Below the pieces are notes generated by a model. The model made no database searches, was not told the origin of the DNA, and saw only the letters and a program-made list of their open reading frames with translations. From Cephalopachus bancanus (Eukaryota; Chordata; Mammalia; Primates; Tarsiidae): a stretch of DNA of 64,000 nt. Made by a program: the position numbers and the translations under genes. Shown piece after piece: positions 1 through 12,499 of this stretch (the stretch's first letter is position 1; every line of letters starts with the position of its first letter). The stretch is taken from contig JAPVLO010000162.1 of assembly GCA_027257055.1 (NCBI GenBank), positions 1,054,001 through 1,118,000 on the forward strand. The letters run 5' to 3'.

Positions 1-193
1 TCTGGACAACATGGAGACACCTCATCTCTACAATAAATTAAAAAAATTAGCCAGGCGTGGTGGCATCCACCTGTAGTCCCAGCTACTTGGAAGGCTGAGG
101 TGGAAGGATCGCCTGAACCCAACGGGTGGAGGCTGTGGTGGCTGAGAGCGTGCCAGTGACACAGCGAGACTTCGACTCAAAAGAAAAGAAAAG
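1..193 (+). mobile_element. Alu SINE, T-Alu type, cut by window start
   Basis: The sequence enters inside the left arm ('acctcatctctacaataaat'), then runs through the linker, right arm and an A-rich tail of 'aaaagaaaagaaaag'. It has the lineage markers 'ctacaataaat', 'gctacttggaaggctgagg' and a degraded 'gactcaaaa' end. T-Alu here means the lineage-specific Alu type that recurs across the window. The copy carries several private substitutions and is not recent. Confidence 0.85.
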
Positions 194-671
194 TCATGAA
201 TGACACCCATATGGATGAGGTTCACCACAGGAACAAAGGAACTCAACAGACAGGTCGGGAATGGAATCTCACTGTGCATCTATGGCATGGGCTTTGTGTG
301 CAAAGCAAACAAGAACTGCGGAGGGGGAAAACAAAAAGAGGCTAATTATTGATGCATAACAGATAGCAGATGAACCCAGGGCAGAGTGCCCCATCAGGAA
401 GGCAGACTGGGGGATGGGGAGCTGGCCCCTGCTACGAAGGCTGTGCCCATCCAGGACAAATTGAGTCTGTTTCTACCAGGTGCTGCCCAAGCTCCCCTCC
501 TCCAGCAGGGTCTGACCTTGGCAGGGCCTGCGTGTTCCTCTCTCCTCCCCCTCCCTCCTCTGCCGCCTCAGCCTCTCTCCTCCTGAAGGGTCAGGGTAGG
601 GCACTGTCATAGTCCCACTGTAGGAGAGCACAGGAATTACTGGGGAACTCTAATAGTGATTATCATTACAG
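194..671. other. Unique intergenic stretch, nothing recognised
   Basis: Mixed-composition unique sequence with a C/T-rich part near 490-590. I see no splice-flanked open frame, repeat family or RNA gene. Confidence 0.5.
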
Positions 672-672
672 G

Positions 673-896
673 CTACCTCAGCCTCGCCCTCCTGGGCTCA
701 GGCAATCCTTCCGCCTCAGCCTCCCAAATAGTTGGGACTACAGGCATGGCCACTATGCCGGACTAATTTTTTGACTTTTTTGTAGAGGTCTTGCTATGTT
801 GCCCAGGCTGGTCTTGAACTCCTGGGCTCAAGCAAGTCTCCCAACCTCAGCCTCCCAAAATGCTGGGATTACAGGCATGAACTACCACACCAGGCC
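673..896 (-). mobile_element. Alu SINE, old AluJ-like, 3'-truncated
   Basis: Read on the minus strand it shows both arms. 'gcctcccaaaatgctggg' and 'aggcatgaactacc' mark the left-arm start and 'gttgcccaggctggtcttg' the left-arm middle. The right arm stops at about 673 without a poly(T) tract, so its 3' end is missing. Confidence 0.85.
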
Positions 897-1189
897 AGGA
901 AATATAATTAAAAACAAAATCTCCTCTCAACTCAGAAAACCTCTCCACAAAGGCAGAAGAGGAAGAAAACTGTCTTACTACTGAGTGAGCATTCATTGAG
1001 GATGTAATGCCAGGCAATCTGCTAGGAGATTGCAAAGACAAAAGGAGTCTCACATCTGATACAGTCAAGCAGCTTCAACCTACTACCTGCATGTCCTCAG
1101 GATAAACACTGACTAGTCTTCAGATGAGAGGACACAACAGCATCATAGGCCGCACATAGTTCAATCCAGCTTCACCTGATTATTGTGGT

Positions 1190-1240
1190 GGCCATCCTGC
1201 TAAAAACCTTTATCCAAAGGAGAAATAAACTTTTCATTTC
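1190..1240 (+). other. Isolated AATAAA in unassigned unique sequence
   Basis: The 900-1430 interval is unique sequence. An 'agaaataaacttttc' polyadenylation-like motif lies near 1222-1238, but no upstream exon can be tied to it. It could be the end of an unrecognised LTR. Confidence 0.2.
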
Positions 1241-1447
1241 TATATGACACAAGGTAACTTGTCATAGAGAACTTGCAACTTGGAGCCAAAGCTGGGCCCC
1301 TAACCCTCTCCAGAAACTAGGAGAGGGGTGCTATATTCCTTGATTGCCTTTCAAAGGATTGGTTCCTCGGTCCCTGAGAAAGACATGCCCAGGTCTTAAC
1401 CTGGCAAGATGCTTACTTAGCTTTTTAAAAGATTTACATACATTTTA

Positions 1448-1743
1448 TTTTTATTTTATTTTATTTTTGAGTTGGAATCTCTGTCGCCCAGACTGGAGTG
1501 CAGTGGCCGCTCCCAGGCACCGCAACTTCGACCTGCTGGGCTCCAGCGATCCTTCCGCCTCAGCCTTCCAAGTAGATGGAACTACAGGCGTGCGCTACCA
1601 CACCCGGCTAATTTTTTTATTTATTGTAGAGATGAGGCCTCGCCAAGTTGCCTAGGCAGGTCACGAACCCGCGGGTTCAGGCAATCCACTCACCTCAGCC
1701 TCCCAAGGCGCAGGATTACAGGCTGAGCCATTGAGTAGGCTTG
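1448..1743 (-). mobile_element. Alu SINE, T-Alu type, full length with perfect TSD
   Basis: A complete minus-strand copy: a T-rich tail, 'gagttggaatctctgtcgcc', a right arm with 'gacctgctgggctccagcga', the linker 'atttattgtagagatgagg' and a left arm with 'cgaacccgcgggttcaggc'. It is flanked by a perfect 17-bp target-site duplication, 'gatttacatacatttta', at 1431-1447 and 1744-1760. This indicates ordinary L1-mediated insertion. Confidence 0.95.
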
Positions 1744-1865
1744 GATTTACATACATTTTAAAGAGACAAAGAAAAAACTGCCAATTACAGATTTCCAAAA
1801 GTTAGTGCCCTGGAGAGAGTCTCTTGTGTTATTTTCAATGGGGAGAATTAAGCCTCTTCTTTATT

Positions 1866-2288
1866 TTGCTTTTTTAAGAGGCAAGGACTTGCTCTGTTAC
1901 CCAGACTGAATTGCAAAGGTGCGATCATGGCTCACTACACATCCAGTTGATTATTTTTATTTTTATTTATTTTTTGTAAAGATGGAATCGACAGAGTGAG
2001 ACTCCAACTCAAACAAACAAACAAACAAACAAAAAGATGGAATCTTGCTATGTTGCCCAGGCAGGTTTCAAACTCCTAGCCTCAAGCATCCTCCCACCCC
2101 AGACTCCTGAGTAGCTGGGACTACATACAGGTGGGTGCCACCACAACTGGCTAATGTTTTATTTTTTGTAGAGAAGGGTTTCACTATGTAACCCAGGCGT
2201 CTCTAACTTCTGGGTTCAAGCGATCCTCCAGCCTGGGCCCCCCAAAGTGCTGGGATTACAGGCTTATGAGCCACCGCACCCAGCTCTA
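1866..2288 (-). mobile_element. Alu SINE, old AluJ-like dimer, interrupted
   Basis: Minus-strand AluJ-type dimer starting 'gaggcaaggacttgctctgt' and ending 'ttatgagccaccgcaccc'. It is heavily diverged and partly deleted in the right arm. A 43-bp T-Alu 3' end is inserted at 1990-2032 (separate entry). Confidence 0.85.
1990..2032 (+). mobile_element. Extremely 5'-truncated T-Alu (43 bp)
   Basis: The segment begins 'gacagagtgagactccaac' and continues into an (AAAC)n tail, which matches only the last ~22 bases of the T-Alu consensus plus tail. Identical 12-bp repeats, 'aaagatggaatc', flank it at 1978-1989 and 2033-2044. The host AluJ reads through once they are collapsed. This is a real retroposition event that copied almost nothing but the tail. 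Confidence 0.85.
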
Positions 2289-2451
2289 AATCTCTTATTT
2301 TTAATGTGTATTTGTTCTTACAGAACTCAACTTTGACTCTCCCCAGGAGAGGGGACCAACCATACATGTTTGGTCCCTGGGGCGGGCATTGGCCCATGTC
2401 AAGGGTTTTTTAGATTGGAAAATATACTTTATTTAGAAAGTTAATGGGGGG

Positions 2452-3614
<1,163 letters not shown>

Positions 3615-3617
3615 TGA

Positions 3618-4426
<809 letters not shown>

Positions 4427-4694
4427 GCTGGGCTCGGTGGCTCAGTCTGTAATCCCAGCACTTTGGGAGACCGAGACAAGTGGATTGCCTGAGCCCATGG
4501 GTTCGAGACCAGCCTGGGCAATTTGGTGAGACCTCGTCTCTACACGAGCCTGTAGTTCTGGATACTTGGAAGGCTGAGGCAGAAGGATCCCCAGAGCCCA
4601 ACAGATTGATGCTGGGGTGGCCGTGAGCATGCCACTGCACTCCAGCCGGGGTGACAGAGTGAGACTCCAACTCAAAAAATAAAAAATAAAATAA
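4427..4694 (+). mobile_element. Alu SINE, T-Alu type, internally deleted
   Basis: Starts 'gggctgggctcggtggctca' and ends 'gactccaactc' with an (AAAAT)n tail. About 35 bp of linker and right-arm start are missing, because 'tctctacacgagcctgtag' joins the left arm directly to the right arm. It forms an inverted pair with the minus-strand copy at 4829. Confidence 0.92.
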
Positions 4695-4828
4695 GATATG
4701 TAGTTGGAGTTAGATGCAAAGAAATACAAACACCTAGGCATAAGCCAATACCTTCATTACTCATACTGTCATCCTTCAGTTGAATACTGGTTGCTCCTTA
4801 GCCTTAGGTAGAATTAATGGACTCTGAA

Positions 4829-5121
4829 TCTTTTTTTTTTTTTTTTTTTGAGTTGGAGTCTCACTCTGTCACCCAGACTGGAGTGCAGTGGCTGCTTCCG
4901 GCCACCGCAGCCTCGACCTGCTGGGCTCCGGCGATCCTTCCACCTCAGCCTTCCGAGTGACTGGAATTACAGGCATGCGCTATCACGCCCGGCTGATTTT
5001 TTGATTTACTGTAGAGATGAGGTCTCGCTGCCCAGGCGGGTCTCGAACCCGCGGGTTCAGGCAATCCACTCACCTCAGCCTCCCAAAGGCACGGGATTAC
5101 AGGCTGAGCCACCGAGCCCAG
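4829..5121 (-). mobile_element. Alu SINE, T-Alu type, full length
   Basis: A poly(T) tract is followed by 'gagttggagtctcactctgt', and the element runs to 'ggctgagccaccgagccc'. The flanks 'gactctgaatctttt' and 'gattctgaatctttt' form an imperfect TSD. It is close to the consensus, including 'cgaacccgcgggttcaggc'. Confidence 0.95.
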
Positions 5122-5411
5122 CTGATTCTGAATCTTTTAACTTTCCTACAAGTGTACTGAACCTGGTCAGAGTTGTTAAGATCTGTTTATAGTTTTCCTC
5201 CAGCCTTGATCCCCAATGTCTAACCAAGAATTCCCTCCTGATCCTTCACAGCTTTTCTGAAGAAGTCTCTGGTTTCTTCTTTGTCTCAGCCCTGCTTCCT
5301 CGTAGTCTGTAGAGAGAAAAAGACAGTAAATACAGTGAAGTGTGATGCTTCCAGAATGTTTAAGACTTGTAACTGTCCTTTCCTGAATCAGCCGAAGGAT
5401 TTTCTTTTCTT

Positions 5412-5503
5412 ATTTATTTATTTATTTTGAGTCGGAGTCTCACTCTGTCACCCAGGCTGGAGTGCAGTGGCATGCTCACGGCCACCCCAGTGTCGACCTG
5501 GGT
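5412..5503 (-). mobile_element. Alu SINE, T-Alu type, 5'-truncated
   Basis: A (TTTA)n tail is followed by 'gagtcggagtctcactctgt' and the end of the right arm, stopping at 'cagtgtcgacctggg'. Only the 3' quarter of the SINE is present. Confidence 0.9.
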
Positions 5504-5984
5504 TCAGACCCCCTCTGAGCAGAACCCTGTCTCCTGTGGTTTACACACATTCTGCAAGTCTGAACTCTCCTGCCAGGATTCAAGGCTGGTGTCAGTTCTT
5601 ACTCCTTCACCCTATGCTTTCACTGCTGGTGCGGGAAAAGAGAGCTGGAGCTCAGTAAAACCACAGAACCAAGCTGAGTCCTCCATCAGGACATGATGAG
5701 GAGGGTCACAGAGTTGAGACGGCCCGTCCTGCTGGGCTGTACTGGGCTCTGGGGGAAGTCATCCTTGGAGGAGTTCGCCTGTCTAATCCTGGGTGTTTGG
5801 GAAGGGCTTGGAGAAGGCTTTGGCGTGATGGAGCTCTTCTCCCTAGTGAAGCTGAACCAAGTTGGTTAACAAAGTTACCCAAAGCCGTTCCTCTCAACGG
5901 CGTCCACATTACTCACTTTGTGGCCACATCTAGCCTGGGGGGTGGCGTGAAAACCACTTGTGGAAGCTGTATGTATGGAAATCG
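5504..5984. other. Unique stretch, no gene identified
   Basis: Unique sequence of balanced composition. Short open frames on either strand have no recognisable motif. Confidence 0.45.
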
Positions 5985-6060
5985 TTAGCAGCTACTGAGT
6001 GCCTGCTGAGAACCAGGCTCTCCGTGAAACCTTCACATGATTATCTTATTTATTGAAGCA
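5985..6060 (-). mobile_element. MIR SINE fragment
   Basis: 'actgagtgcctgctgagaac' and 'attatcttatttattga' match the 5' part of an antisense MIR (size-range and 'last digit' segment). Ancient and diverged. Confidence 0.5.
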
Positions 6061-6329
6061 CACAGTGTTCTCCTTGAAGGGAGAACAACCTGTTTAGGAA
6101 CAACCAGGAGGGAGAAAAATTCAACCGGGGGACAGTCTTGACCCCAGGAGGAGCAGTCTTAGTAAGGTGGCTTGCTCCCCCGCAGTGCAGGTCACCTGCT
6201 GAGGAAAGCCCTGCTCTCTCAGGCACCTACTTCTCCCCTGGATCTCCTCCACCCACCCAGGGCCAGGGCAAGCAGACTTGTTCCCGATTTAGGCTGTGTC
6301 CCAGTTGGCTTCGCTTCAGGAGGGACCGC

Positions 6330-6485
6330 CATGTGCTTAGCATTCCATTCTCACCGTAATCCTATAAGGGAGCATCATATTTTTTGCCCCCATTTTATAG
6401 GTGAGGACACTGAGGCTTAAAGAGGATGAGGATTTGCTTGCAATCCGGCAGCTAGGAGCTGGCCGAGCTGAGTCCTTCTCGTGTT
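6330..6485 (-). mobile_element. MIR SINE
   Basis: The antisense MIR core is clear in 'ccccattttataggtgagg', 'acactgaggcttaaagag' and the 'gcaatccggcagctaggag' segment. Confidence 0.7.
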
Positions 6486-6690
6486 CAATCTGACACTCAC
6501 CCCCTTTGATAACCTACCAAGTTCTGACTCAGTTTACACAGTCCCACCCTTTGACTTCCCAGCTGGATGACCGAGCACATTGAGAAGCTCAGGCAGGGTT
6601 AAGAGGGTACGAAGAACTGTGGAGAGGGGTCAGTTATCCTGTAAAATGGATCGATCAACAGACAAGAAGAGTAAAGAAGCAATCTGGACG

Positions 6691-7075
6691 GTATTAGTCA
6701 GCTAGGGTTGCCATAACAGAATACCATAGACTGGGTGGCTTAGACAACGGACACATCTATTCTCACAGTTCTGGAGGCCAGGAGTCCCAGGCCAAGCTGC
6801 CCACAGAGTTTGATTCTGCTGAGGCTTCTCTCTCTCTTTGGCTCGCAGACGTAATCTTCTGGCTGTGTCCCCACTTGCCTTTTCTCTGTGCGTGGTCATC
6901 CCGAGTGTCTCTCTGTGTGTCCAAATATCCTCTTTTATAAGACACCAGTCAGACTGGGTTAGGGCCCCACCTTATTTAACCTTCATTACCTCCTTTCAGA
7001 CCCTGTCTCCACATACAGCCATGGAGGCTGGGCTTCAACATATGAATTTTGGGGGACACTGTTCAGTCCATACAA
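6691..7075 (-). mobile_element. MLT1-type MaLR LTR, nearly complete
   Basis: Runs from 'gtattagtcagctagggttg' through 'cacagttctggaggccagg', 'ctcttttataagacaccagt' and 'gggctggg...cttcaacatatg' to 'gggggacactgttcagtcca'. This is the reverse complement of an MLT1 LTR of about 385 bp. It is an old mammalian element with no internal region beside it. Confidence 0.88.
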
Positions 7076-7520
7076 TAAATTATTCAAAGCTCTCTGTCTC
7101 TCCCACAGCAGTGGACCTGCCAGCTGTAACCCAGTGTCAACCCCACTCTGCAAGGCTTGGGAGCCTGAGGCTCCCTCCCTGGAAACCACATCAATGCAAA
7201 ACCACTGAGAATTCAATAAAGGCTTTTTACAGAACATTACTACAGACTCCCACAGCTCTATATAACCCAACATTTACATGCAATTTTCACTTCAGCTAAA
7301 GCTTTTAAATTTAAAATCTCAGCAGTGATTGAAGCCACAACCCCCTATCTAATCAAAGTTTCTATCAGTGATAAAAGTCGTGTTTTTTTGAGTCCTCAAA
7401 GTTGTTTATGATTCCAAAAGGCTACGTTCTTCCCATATACAAAACTGATTCCTCTAATCTCATCCCTGGAATAGCTTTTCCAATGGGGGAATGGCTTTAC
7501 AAGACCTTGATAAAAGGTGA
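7076..7520. other. Unique stretch, nothing recognised
   Basis: AT-leaning unique sequence between an LTR and a microsatellite. No gene signal is seen. Confidence 0.45.
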
Positions 7521-7558
7521 AGGAAGGAAGAGGAAAGAAAGAAAGAAAGAAGGAAGGA

Positions 7559-7590
<32 letters not shown>

Positions 7591-7607
7591 AGAAAGAAAG
7601 AAAGAAG
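7521..7607 (+). repeat. (GAAA)n/(GGAA)n microsatellite
   Basis: A homopurine tract of GAAA units with interspersed GGAA units. It is not attached to a recognisable Alu tail. Confidence 0.97.
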
Positions 7608-8123
7608 CCTGATTTGTAGGGTTTACTAATTTCCATGTATAAATACTCCCACTATATTAGATTTCAAGCAACTACTGACTTGAAAATTGTCTCCCAAAGT
7701 TTCAGAATCTTTTACACTTGGCTCTCACAAGCTACTATGTGTTTATACTAACGCATCACGTGTCCCCTTCATGGTCACAGAAGCCCATTTTGCAGATTTT
7801 AATCTGGGTCAGGGGATCTTGACCAAAACGAGGTTGACTGGCCCCTTCAAAACCCAACCTTACCAGCAACTTTCCATTCTTACCATCCTGAGCACTGGCC
7901 AAAACCCACGCACATCTAATACGTACTTCTGGTAAGCCTTCCCAACCAGGAAGAATGCCCCATTTGCTGGAGATCAGAGTCACCTCATTGGCTAGGGGAA
8001 TTCTCATGGGACATTGGTCTGCATGGGAAAAGTCCAGAGTCAGTCAAGAGTAAATTGGAGTCAGATTGATTGCAGGTGTAAAAGCTTCCCCAGCATGTGG
8101 TCCTTTGATTGGAACTGAACGTT
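7608..8123. other. Unique stretch, nothing recognised
   Basis: Unique sequence. Neither strand shows a splice-supported frame or a repeat I can name. Confidence 0.45.
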
Positions 8124-8412
8124 GTTTTATTTATTTATTTTTTTGAGTCAAGGTCTCACTCTGTCATCCAGGCTGGCGTGCAGTGACATGATCACGGCTC
8201 ACTGCAGCCTTGACCTCCTAGGCTCAGGCAATCCTTCTGCCTCAGTCTCCCAAGTGGCTGGGACTACAGGTATGTGCCACCACACCCAGCTAATTTTTTT
8301 CTCTTGATTTTTTGGTAGAGACAAGTTCTCATTATATTGCACAGACTGGGCTCAAGCAATCCTCCTGCCTCAGTTTCTCAAAGTGCTGGGATTACAGGAC
8401 TACCACACCCAT
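8124..8412 (-). mobile_element. Alu SINE, AluJ-like dimer
   Basis: A (TTTA)n tail, then 'gagtcaaggtctcactctgt', 'ctcactgcagccttgacctc', an extended linker 'cttgattttttggtagagac' and the left arm ending 'gctgggattacaggac'. Internal deletions occur in the left arm. Confidence 0.9.
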
Positions 8413-9464
8413 TATTAAAAAATAATGTTTTATTTTTTAATCACTAAAGGCCATGAGGTGTTCAACCAGTAATTCCAACCTGACCTCCTGGTGATGACAG
8501 GCAGTCAAAGCGGTGGTCAATTTCTTCTTGGGTCTTGAGTGACCGTTATCATTCATGTGTGTGAATCTGTCCAGAGAGCTTTTATCCCAGAGGCGGAATT
8601 GAGGAGTTCCATGGGAGCAGGCCATATGAATGTTCAGAATTCCAAGTTCATGGCCAGGAGGTGGCATTTCAAAGGCAAATGGTGATCTGGGAGCAGACCT
8701 TGGAAAAAACTGGATTTGGAGGGAACATACGCTATCAAATTAAATGTAAGAGGGAACTGCGGTAGGCTTTGGACTTGGAACTTGACGGTGTCCATAGCAA
8801 CTGGCTCAGTGAGGGAAGGGACATGTAGAATTGGAATGGTTGTGCTACCTCTCTCTGTCTGTGCTCCCTCTCCTCAGTCAGACCAGGCTTGGTGGGAAGC
8901 ATGGGGAAACAGAGTACTCCTCAATCCCCTCCCACCTCATAGATATTCTTTTTCTCCCTTCCTCTGTAGTCAATGCTCCAGATTATTCCTGCGTCCCAGG
9001 TGAGCCAGCTGAAGCGGTCATGATAATACTAATAAGCTGATTTAAGAGAAGAGTTGAGTTCATAGCACCTTTGGGAAAGACCTCGACTGGTGCTTTGCTA
9101 GGAAGGATAACAAGCTTCCGGGAGATGAACGGGGTACGAACTCACTCCACTGCTATATACCTATTTTATATGCTGAAGGTTTCAATAATTACTCCCTTAA
9201 GTGGAATCCACCTTTCCTCTGGCAGTGGAAAAGCTAAATTGTAAATGCTATCTTTGGGGCCTCCTCTCCCTTCTAGGGCCCCTCTGAGCTCAGAGGAGGG
9301 TGGGCACAGATGACTTCACACATTCACTGGCCCTTGGGGTCCTTGGTCAGCATTCTCATGTGTGATGGCATTTGAGACATCAATAATGATTATCCTTTCT
9401 CTTATACTCCTATGTTCTTTCTTTACTCATAGGACTATTTTGTGGAATACACGAAATTAAAATA
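8413..9464. other. Unique stretch with a 76-codon minus-strand frame
   Basis: A minus-strand frame at 8437-8667 begins at an ATG, ends at TAA and is followed at once by an AATAAA-like A-rich stretch abutting the Alu. Its composition is not low-complexity, but I recognise no family and cannot separate it from chance. The rest is unremarkable. Confidence 0.3.
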
Positions 9465-9660
9465 ATTATAACTGAGCACTTGCTATGTGCCAGATCCTGT
9501 ACTAGGCATTGCATAAATATTATTTCCAAACCTAATAGAAACATGATGTCATTTTATAAGTGAAGAAGCTGAGACTCGGAGAAGTTAGCGGATTTTCCCC
9601 ACCGTCAGTAAAGGTTAAAATTCCAGGTTCGGTCTATTTGACTCTAAAGCTCACATTTTT
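9465..9660 (-). mobile_element. MIR SINE, long copy
   Basis: 'gagcacttgctatgtgccag', 'ctaggcattgcataaatatt', 'cattttataagtgaagaagc' and 'gagactcggagaagtt' give an almost full antisense MIR. Confidence 0.8.
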
Positions 9661-9689
9661 GTACCATGTTATATAAAATATTGCAGCAG

Positions 9690-10080
9690 CCTGCACAAAA
9701 TTAAGCCATGCTCCAGTGGCAAGAGACCCCAAAAATCTCAGTGGTGTCTAACAACAAAGTTTTACTTTCTCCTCACGTGTGAGGCATGATTCACATGTAT
9801 TCCAGCTCAGTTCGGAGGCTGTTCTCCATATCCCAGGACTTAGGCTGGTGACGGAAGAGCCACCAGACTGTTGCCAGTACCCATGCTAGAGGGAGAAGGA
9901 GCTCTAGAGGGTCTAAAGCTAGCAATGAAATGCCCTGGCATTGAATTGACACACATCACTTCTGCCCACAACTCCCTGGCCAGAGTAGTACATTCTTCAT
10001 CCAAACCACAAGAGGGTGGAAATGCAATCCCACTGGTCAGCTGAGAATCGGAAGCCCAGGGCAGGCTACACTGAAACTGG
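9690..10080. mobile_element. Ancient interspersed repeat, family not assigned
   Basis: 'gaccccaaaaatctcagtgg', 'caacaaagttttactttctc' and 'gacacacatcacttctgccc' resemble a common old mammalian LTR-class consensus. I could not fix the family or boundaries by eye. Confidence 0.4.
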
Positions 10081-10084
10081 CCAC

Positions 10085-10136
10085 GAGTGTCTGGCACAGG
10101 GGCGTGGCCCCTAGGTGCTCAATAAATGCTATCTCA
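10085..10136 (+). mobile_element. L2/MIR-type 3' tail fragment
   Basis: 'gtgtctggcacaggggcg' and 'taggtgctcaataaatgct' match the shared 3' end of ancient L2/MIR elements. Confidence 0.55.
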
Positions 10137-10864
10137 TGCTTCCTTTCCTTTCTCGACTATGAAAAGATTATGGTGAAATCATTCTTTTAGACCAAGAGTT
10201 AGGCATAATGAATAAAATGTTGAACACTTTGTCTTCCCTGGCTTGCATCTGGATCATAGGATGCTGGATCAGATGACTCCAGGATCTGGGTCTTCTGCGC
10301 CTTGATGGTCCACTGTGTCTCAGTGGTTTCCATAAGTCATTCTTAAATGCCTTGTTGCAGGCAATGGGTGACATTTGCATACATGACCCATGACACCCTC
10401 CAATGGGCTTCCGATAGGCTCAAGGCTATAGACAACTCCTGTCTAGCAGCTGTAATTCCACCCTGTCTTCTTCCATTCAGGGAAGCACATCAGAATGCAA
10501 GTGAGTGGCAGGAGCGTTATTTAGAGGACTATATTCAATCTGCTATAATTGCTATTAAAAAAAGTCACCATTTGAAAATCTCAACAGTTTATTATTGTCG
10601 CCATTTGCCCATGACACACCTCCTAACGGCTCCAGGCATGCAGCAAGTCAGGACACCACCGTTAAAGAACCACTGGTCAAGATGAAGCCAGGACAACCAG
10701 TTATGAAATGAAAAATAGTGCCAATTAACTGGTTGTTTTGTTTACACCATGCCAATGAATTGAATTGCAGAGAACATTTTGTTTGCACTCACTGAATTAG
10801 CTAGTGGTCTTGGCACTGCGTAGACACAGCCTGAGTATGAAGAATGTGCGCCCAGTATCAATCC

Positions 10865-10985
10865 TCAAATCATAGAATGTTAGACTGGAAGGAATCTCAG
10901 AGATATTTTTCATTCCCCTCATGTCACAGATGGGGAAACTTAGGAACAGCCAGATTAAAAGATTCCCTTAAGGACACACAGTACA
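10865..10985 (+). mobile_element. Ancient MIR-like or L3-type SINE/LINE fragment
   Basis: 'atcatagaatgttagactgg', 'aaggaatctcagagata' and 'cagatggggaaacttaggaa' form a familiar old mammalian repeat. The family is left open. Confidence 0.5.
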
Positions 10986-11199
10986 ATCGTTAACTATTAT
11001 CTTCGAAAAGAGGTTGACCGCGGGCACGTCTTCACCCACTGCATTTTTCACATTTTCTGCAGCTATTTCAGAAGCAAGATGCCCACTGCCTAGCATTGCG
11101 TACTTTTTCTAAAAGTAGACAAGAATTTAAGAAACACCCCGTGGTGCAATTCTTCATTGCTTAAACTCGCTGCTGACTCATTTGCCCTCCGCCACTTCT

Positions 11200-11420
11200 T
11201 TACCAACTTCGGTCGGCCGTGGCATCAGTCACCTCCCCTGGCTCTTCTCCCCAGCTCGTCCCATCTTCCCTGGCAGGGCTGGGCAACAGGATGCAGTGAC
11301 GTCATGCCCGCGCATCCTCATTGGCTAGTGGGCGGGGCTTGGGGGTGAGGCCCCTGGTGGGGCACCTTGGGTGCGTGAGCAGACCTCCCGGCCTCCAGGC
11401 TGAAGCAAGTCACCTGATTC
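11200..11420. promoter_or_regulatory. Candidate TATA-less promoter (CRE, CCAAT, GC box)
   Basis: Three classic promoter sites stand within 42 bp: a full palindromic CRE 'TGACGTCA' at 11297-11304, an inverted CCAAT box (ATTGG) at 11320-11324 and a GC box 'GGGCGGGGC' at 11330-11338. 'cccgcgcatcc' lies between them. CpGs are retained here and no TATA box is seen. CREB/ATF, NF-Y and Sp1 would be the expected binders. The strand of transcription cannot be set. On the plus strand a possible exon runs to a weak donor 'cttcag|gtgacg' near 11541. On the minus strand 'gggag|gtgact' near 11233 is possible. No family was recognised in either. Confidence 0.6.
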
Positions 11421-12127
11421 CAAAGGGCAGGCGGTTCTGGGCCAAAAGGAGTCTGTGGAACAAGGGCACCAAGACTTTCAGGTTCTGTCTTGATGAAGGA
11501 CGAACGCCCCCTACAAACAACTTCTGCAGGCCCCACTTCAGGTGACGAGGGGATGGAGCTCTAGCCGATATCAGTTCTAGGATCAGGGCCTTCCCTGCTC
11601 CCACTTTTCATTCGCTTCAGGTTCCTAGAAAGGAGCCTCTTGAAATGTCTTGAGTTTGAGTAGGGCCATTTTGTGGTGGTCCCCTTCACCTGCCCCCCAA
11701 CCCTCCTTCTCAAGTCAACTTCAGAGGCCTTGAAGGCCGCCTCCTTCAGGGCCTACAAGGAAAGGAGCTCCAGACCAGTTTTGTGTGCTCTGGGGCTGAG
11801 GGATCGGCTCAGTGGCCAAGAGCCTTCTAGGCTCTGCGCTGTCATCACCACGACTAGTATTTTGGCAGCTCTCCCAGCCCACAGGCCCAGATGCAGGAGC
11901 AGTCTTTGGCAAGGACAGAAGGCTCTTAGGCTCGGGGCCAAAAGTCAGCCCTTTAGCCCAGATGAACACATGGGGCTGTCCCTCCCCTGCACTGCACACC
12001 TCTTTCCTTTCCTCGTGGATTTACATAACTCAGAGCTGTGTTTAGAGTTTGGGGTGAGGACAGAGGAGCAGGGAAGCTGGAACCGTAGGGAGACCTCCCA
12101 GGAAAACCCTCCCCAAAGAAAAGGACC
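11421..12127. other. Unique stretch downstream of promoter candidate
   Basis: GC-rich unique sequence. Several open frames on both strands overlap here (for example 11673-12182 plus), as expected from the base composition. None shows a recognisable domain. Confidence 0.4.
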
Positions 12128-12130
12128 TTT

Positions 12131-12424
12131 GAAGGGCTCTGTGGCTCAGCCTGTAATCTCGTGCTTTGGGAGGTTGAGGTGAGTGGATTCCCTGAGCCCG
12201 TGGGTTCGGGACCCACCTGGGCAACTTGGTGAGACCTCATCTCTACAATAAATCAAAAATTAGCCGGGTGTAGTGGCATGCGCCTGTAGTTCCAGCTACT
12301 TGGAAGGCTGAGTCGGAAGGATCACCAGAGTCCAGCAGGTTGAGGCTGCAGTGGCCAGAAGCGGCCACTGCACTCCAATCTAGGTGACAGAGACTCCAAC
12401 TCAAAAAAAAAAAAGAAAAGAAAA
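12131..12424 (+). mobile_element. Alu SINE, T-Alu type, full length
   Basis: Left arm 'tctgtggctcagcctgtaat', linker 'ctacaataaatcaaaaatta', 3' end 'gactccaactc' plus a poly(A)/GAAAA tail. The flanks 'aaggacctttga' and 'aaggacccttga' form an imperfect TSD. Confidence 0.95.
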
Positions 12425-12499
12425 GGACCCTTGAGAGTAGGTTCTGGATCTCAGCGGTTATGTTGTTGAAGCGAACTGGGGTCCGCTTGCCCAGCGCAG

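Noticed and set aside
1472..1726. Many open frames of 60-120 codons with 'SPRLECSG...' or 'FRLSLPS...' type peptides across the window
   Set aside because: These are translations of Alu arms, especially minus-strand copies read in the plus direction. They recur wherever a SINE lies and are not genes.
11321..11545. A 74-codon plus-strand frame directly at the promoter candidate
   Set aside because: The frame lacks an ATG at its start (it opens at TTG within the CCAAT-GC box interval) and the peptide resembles no family.
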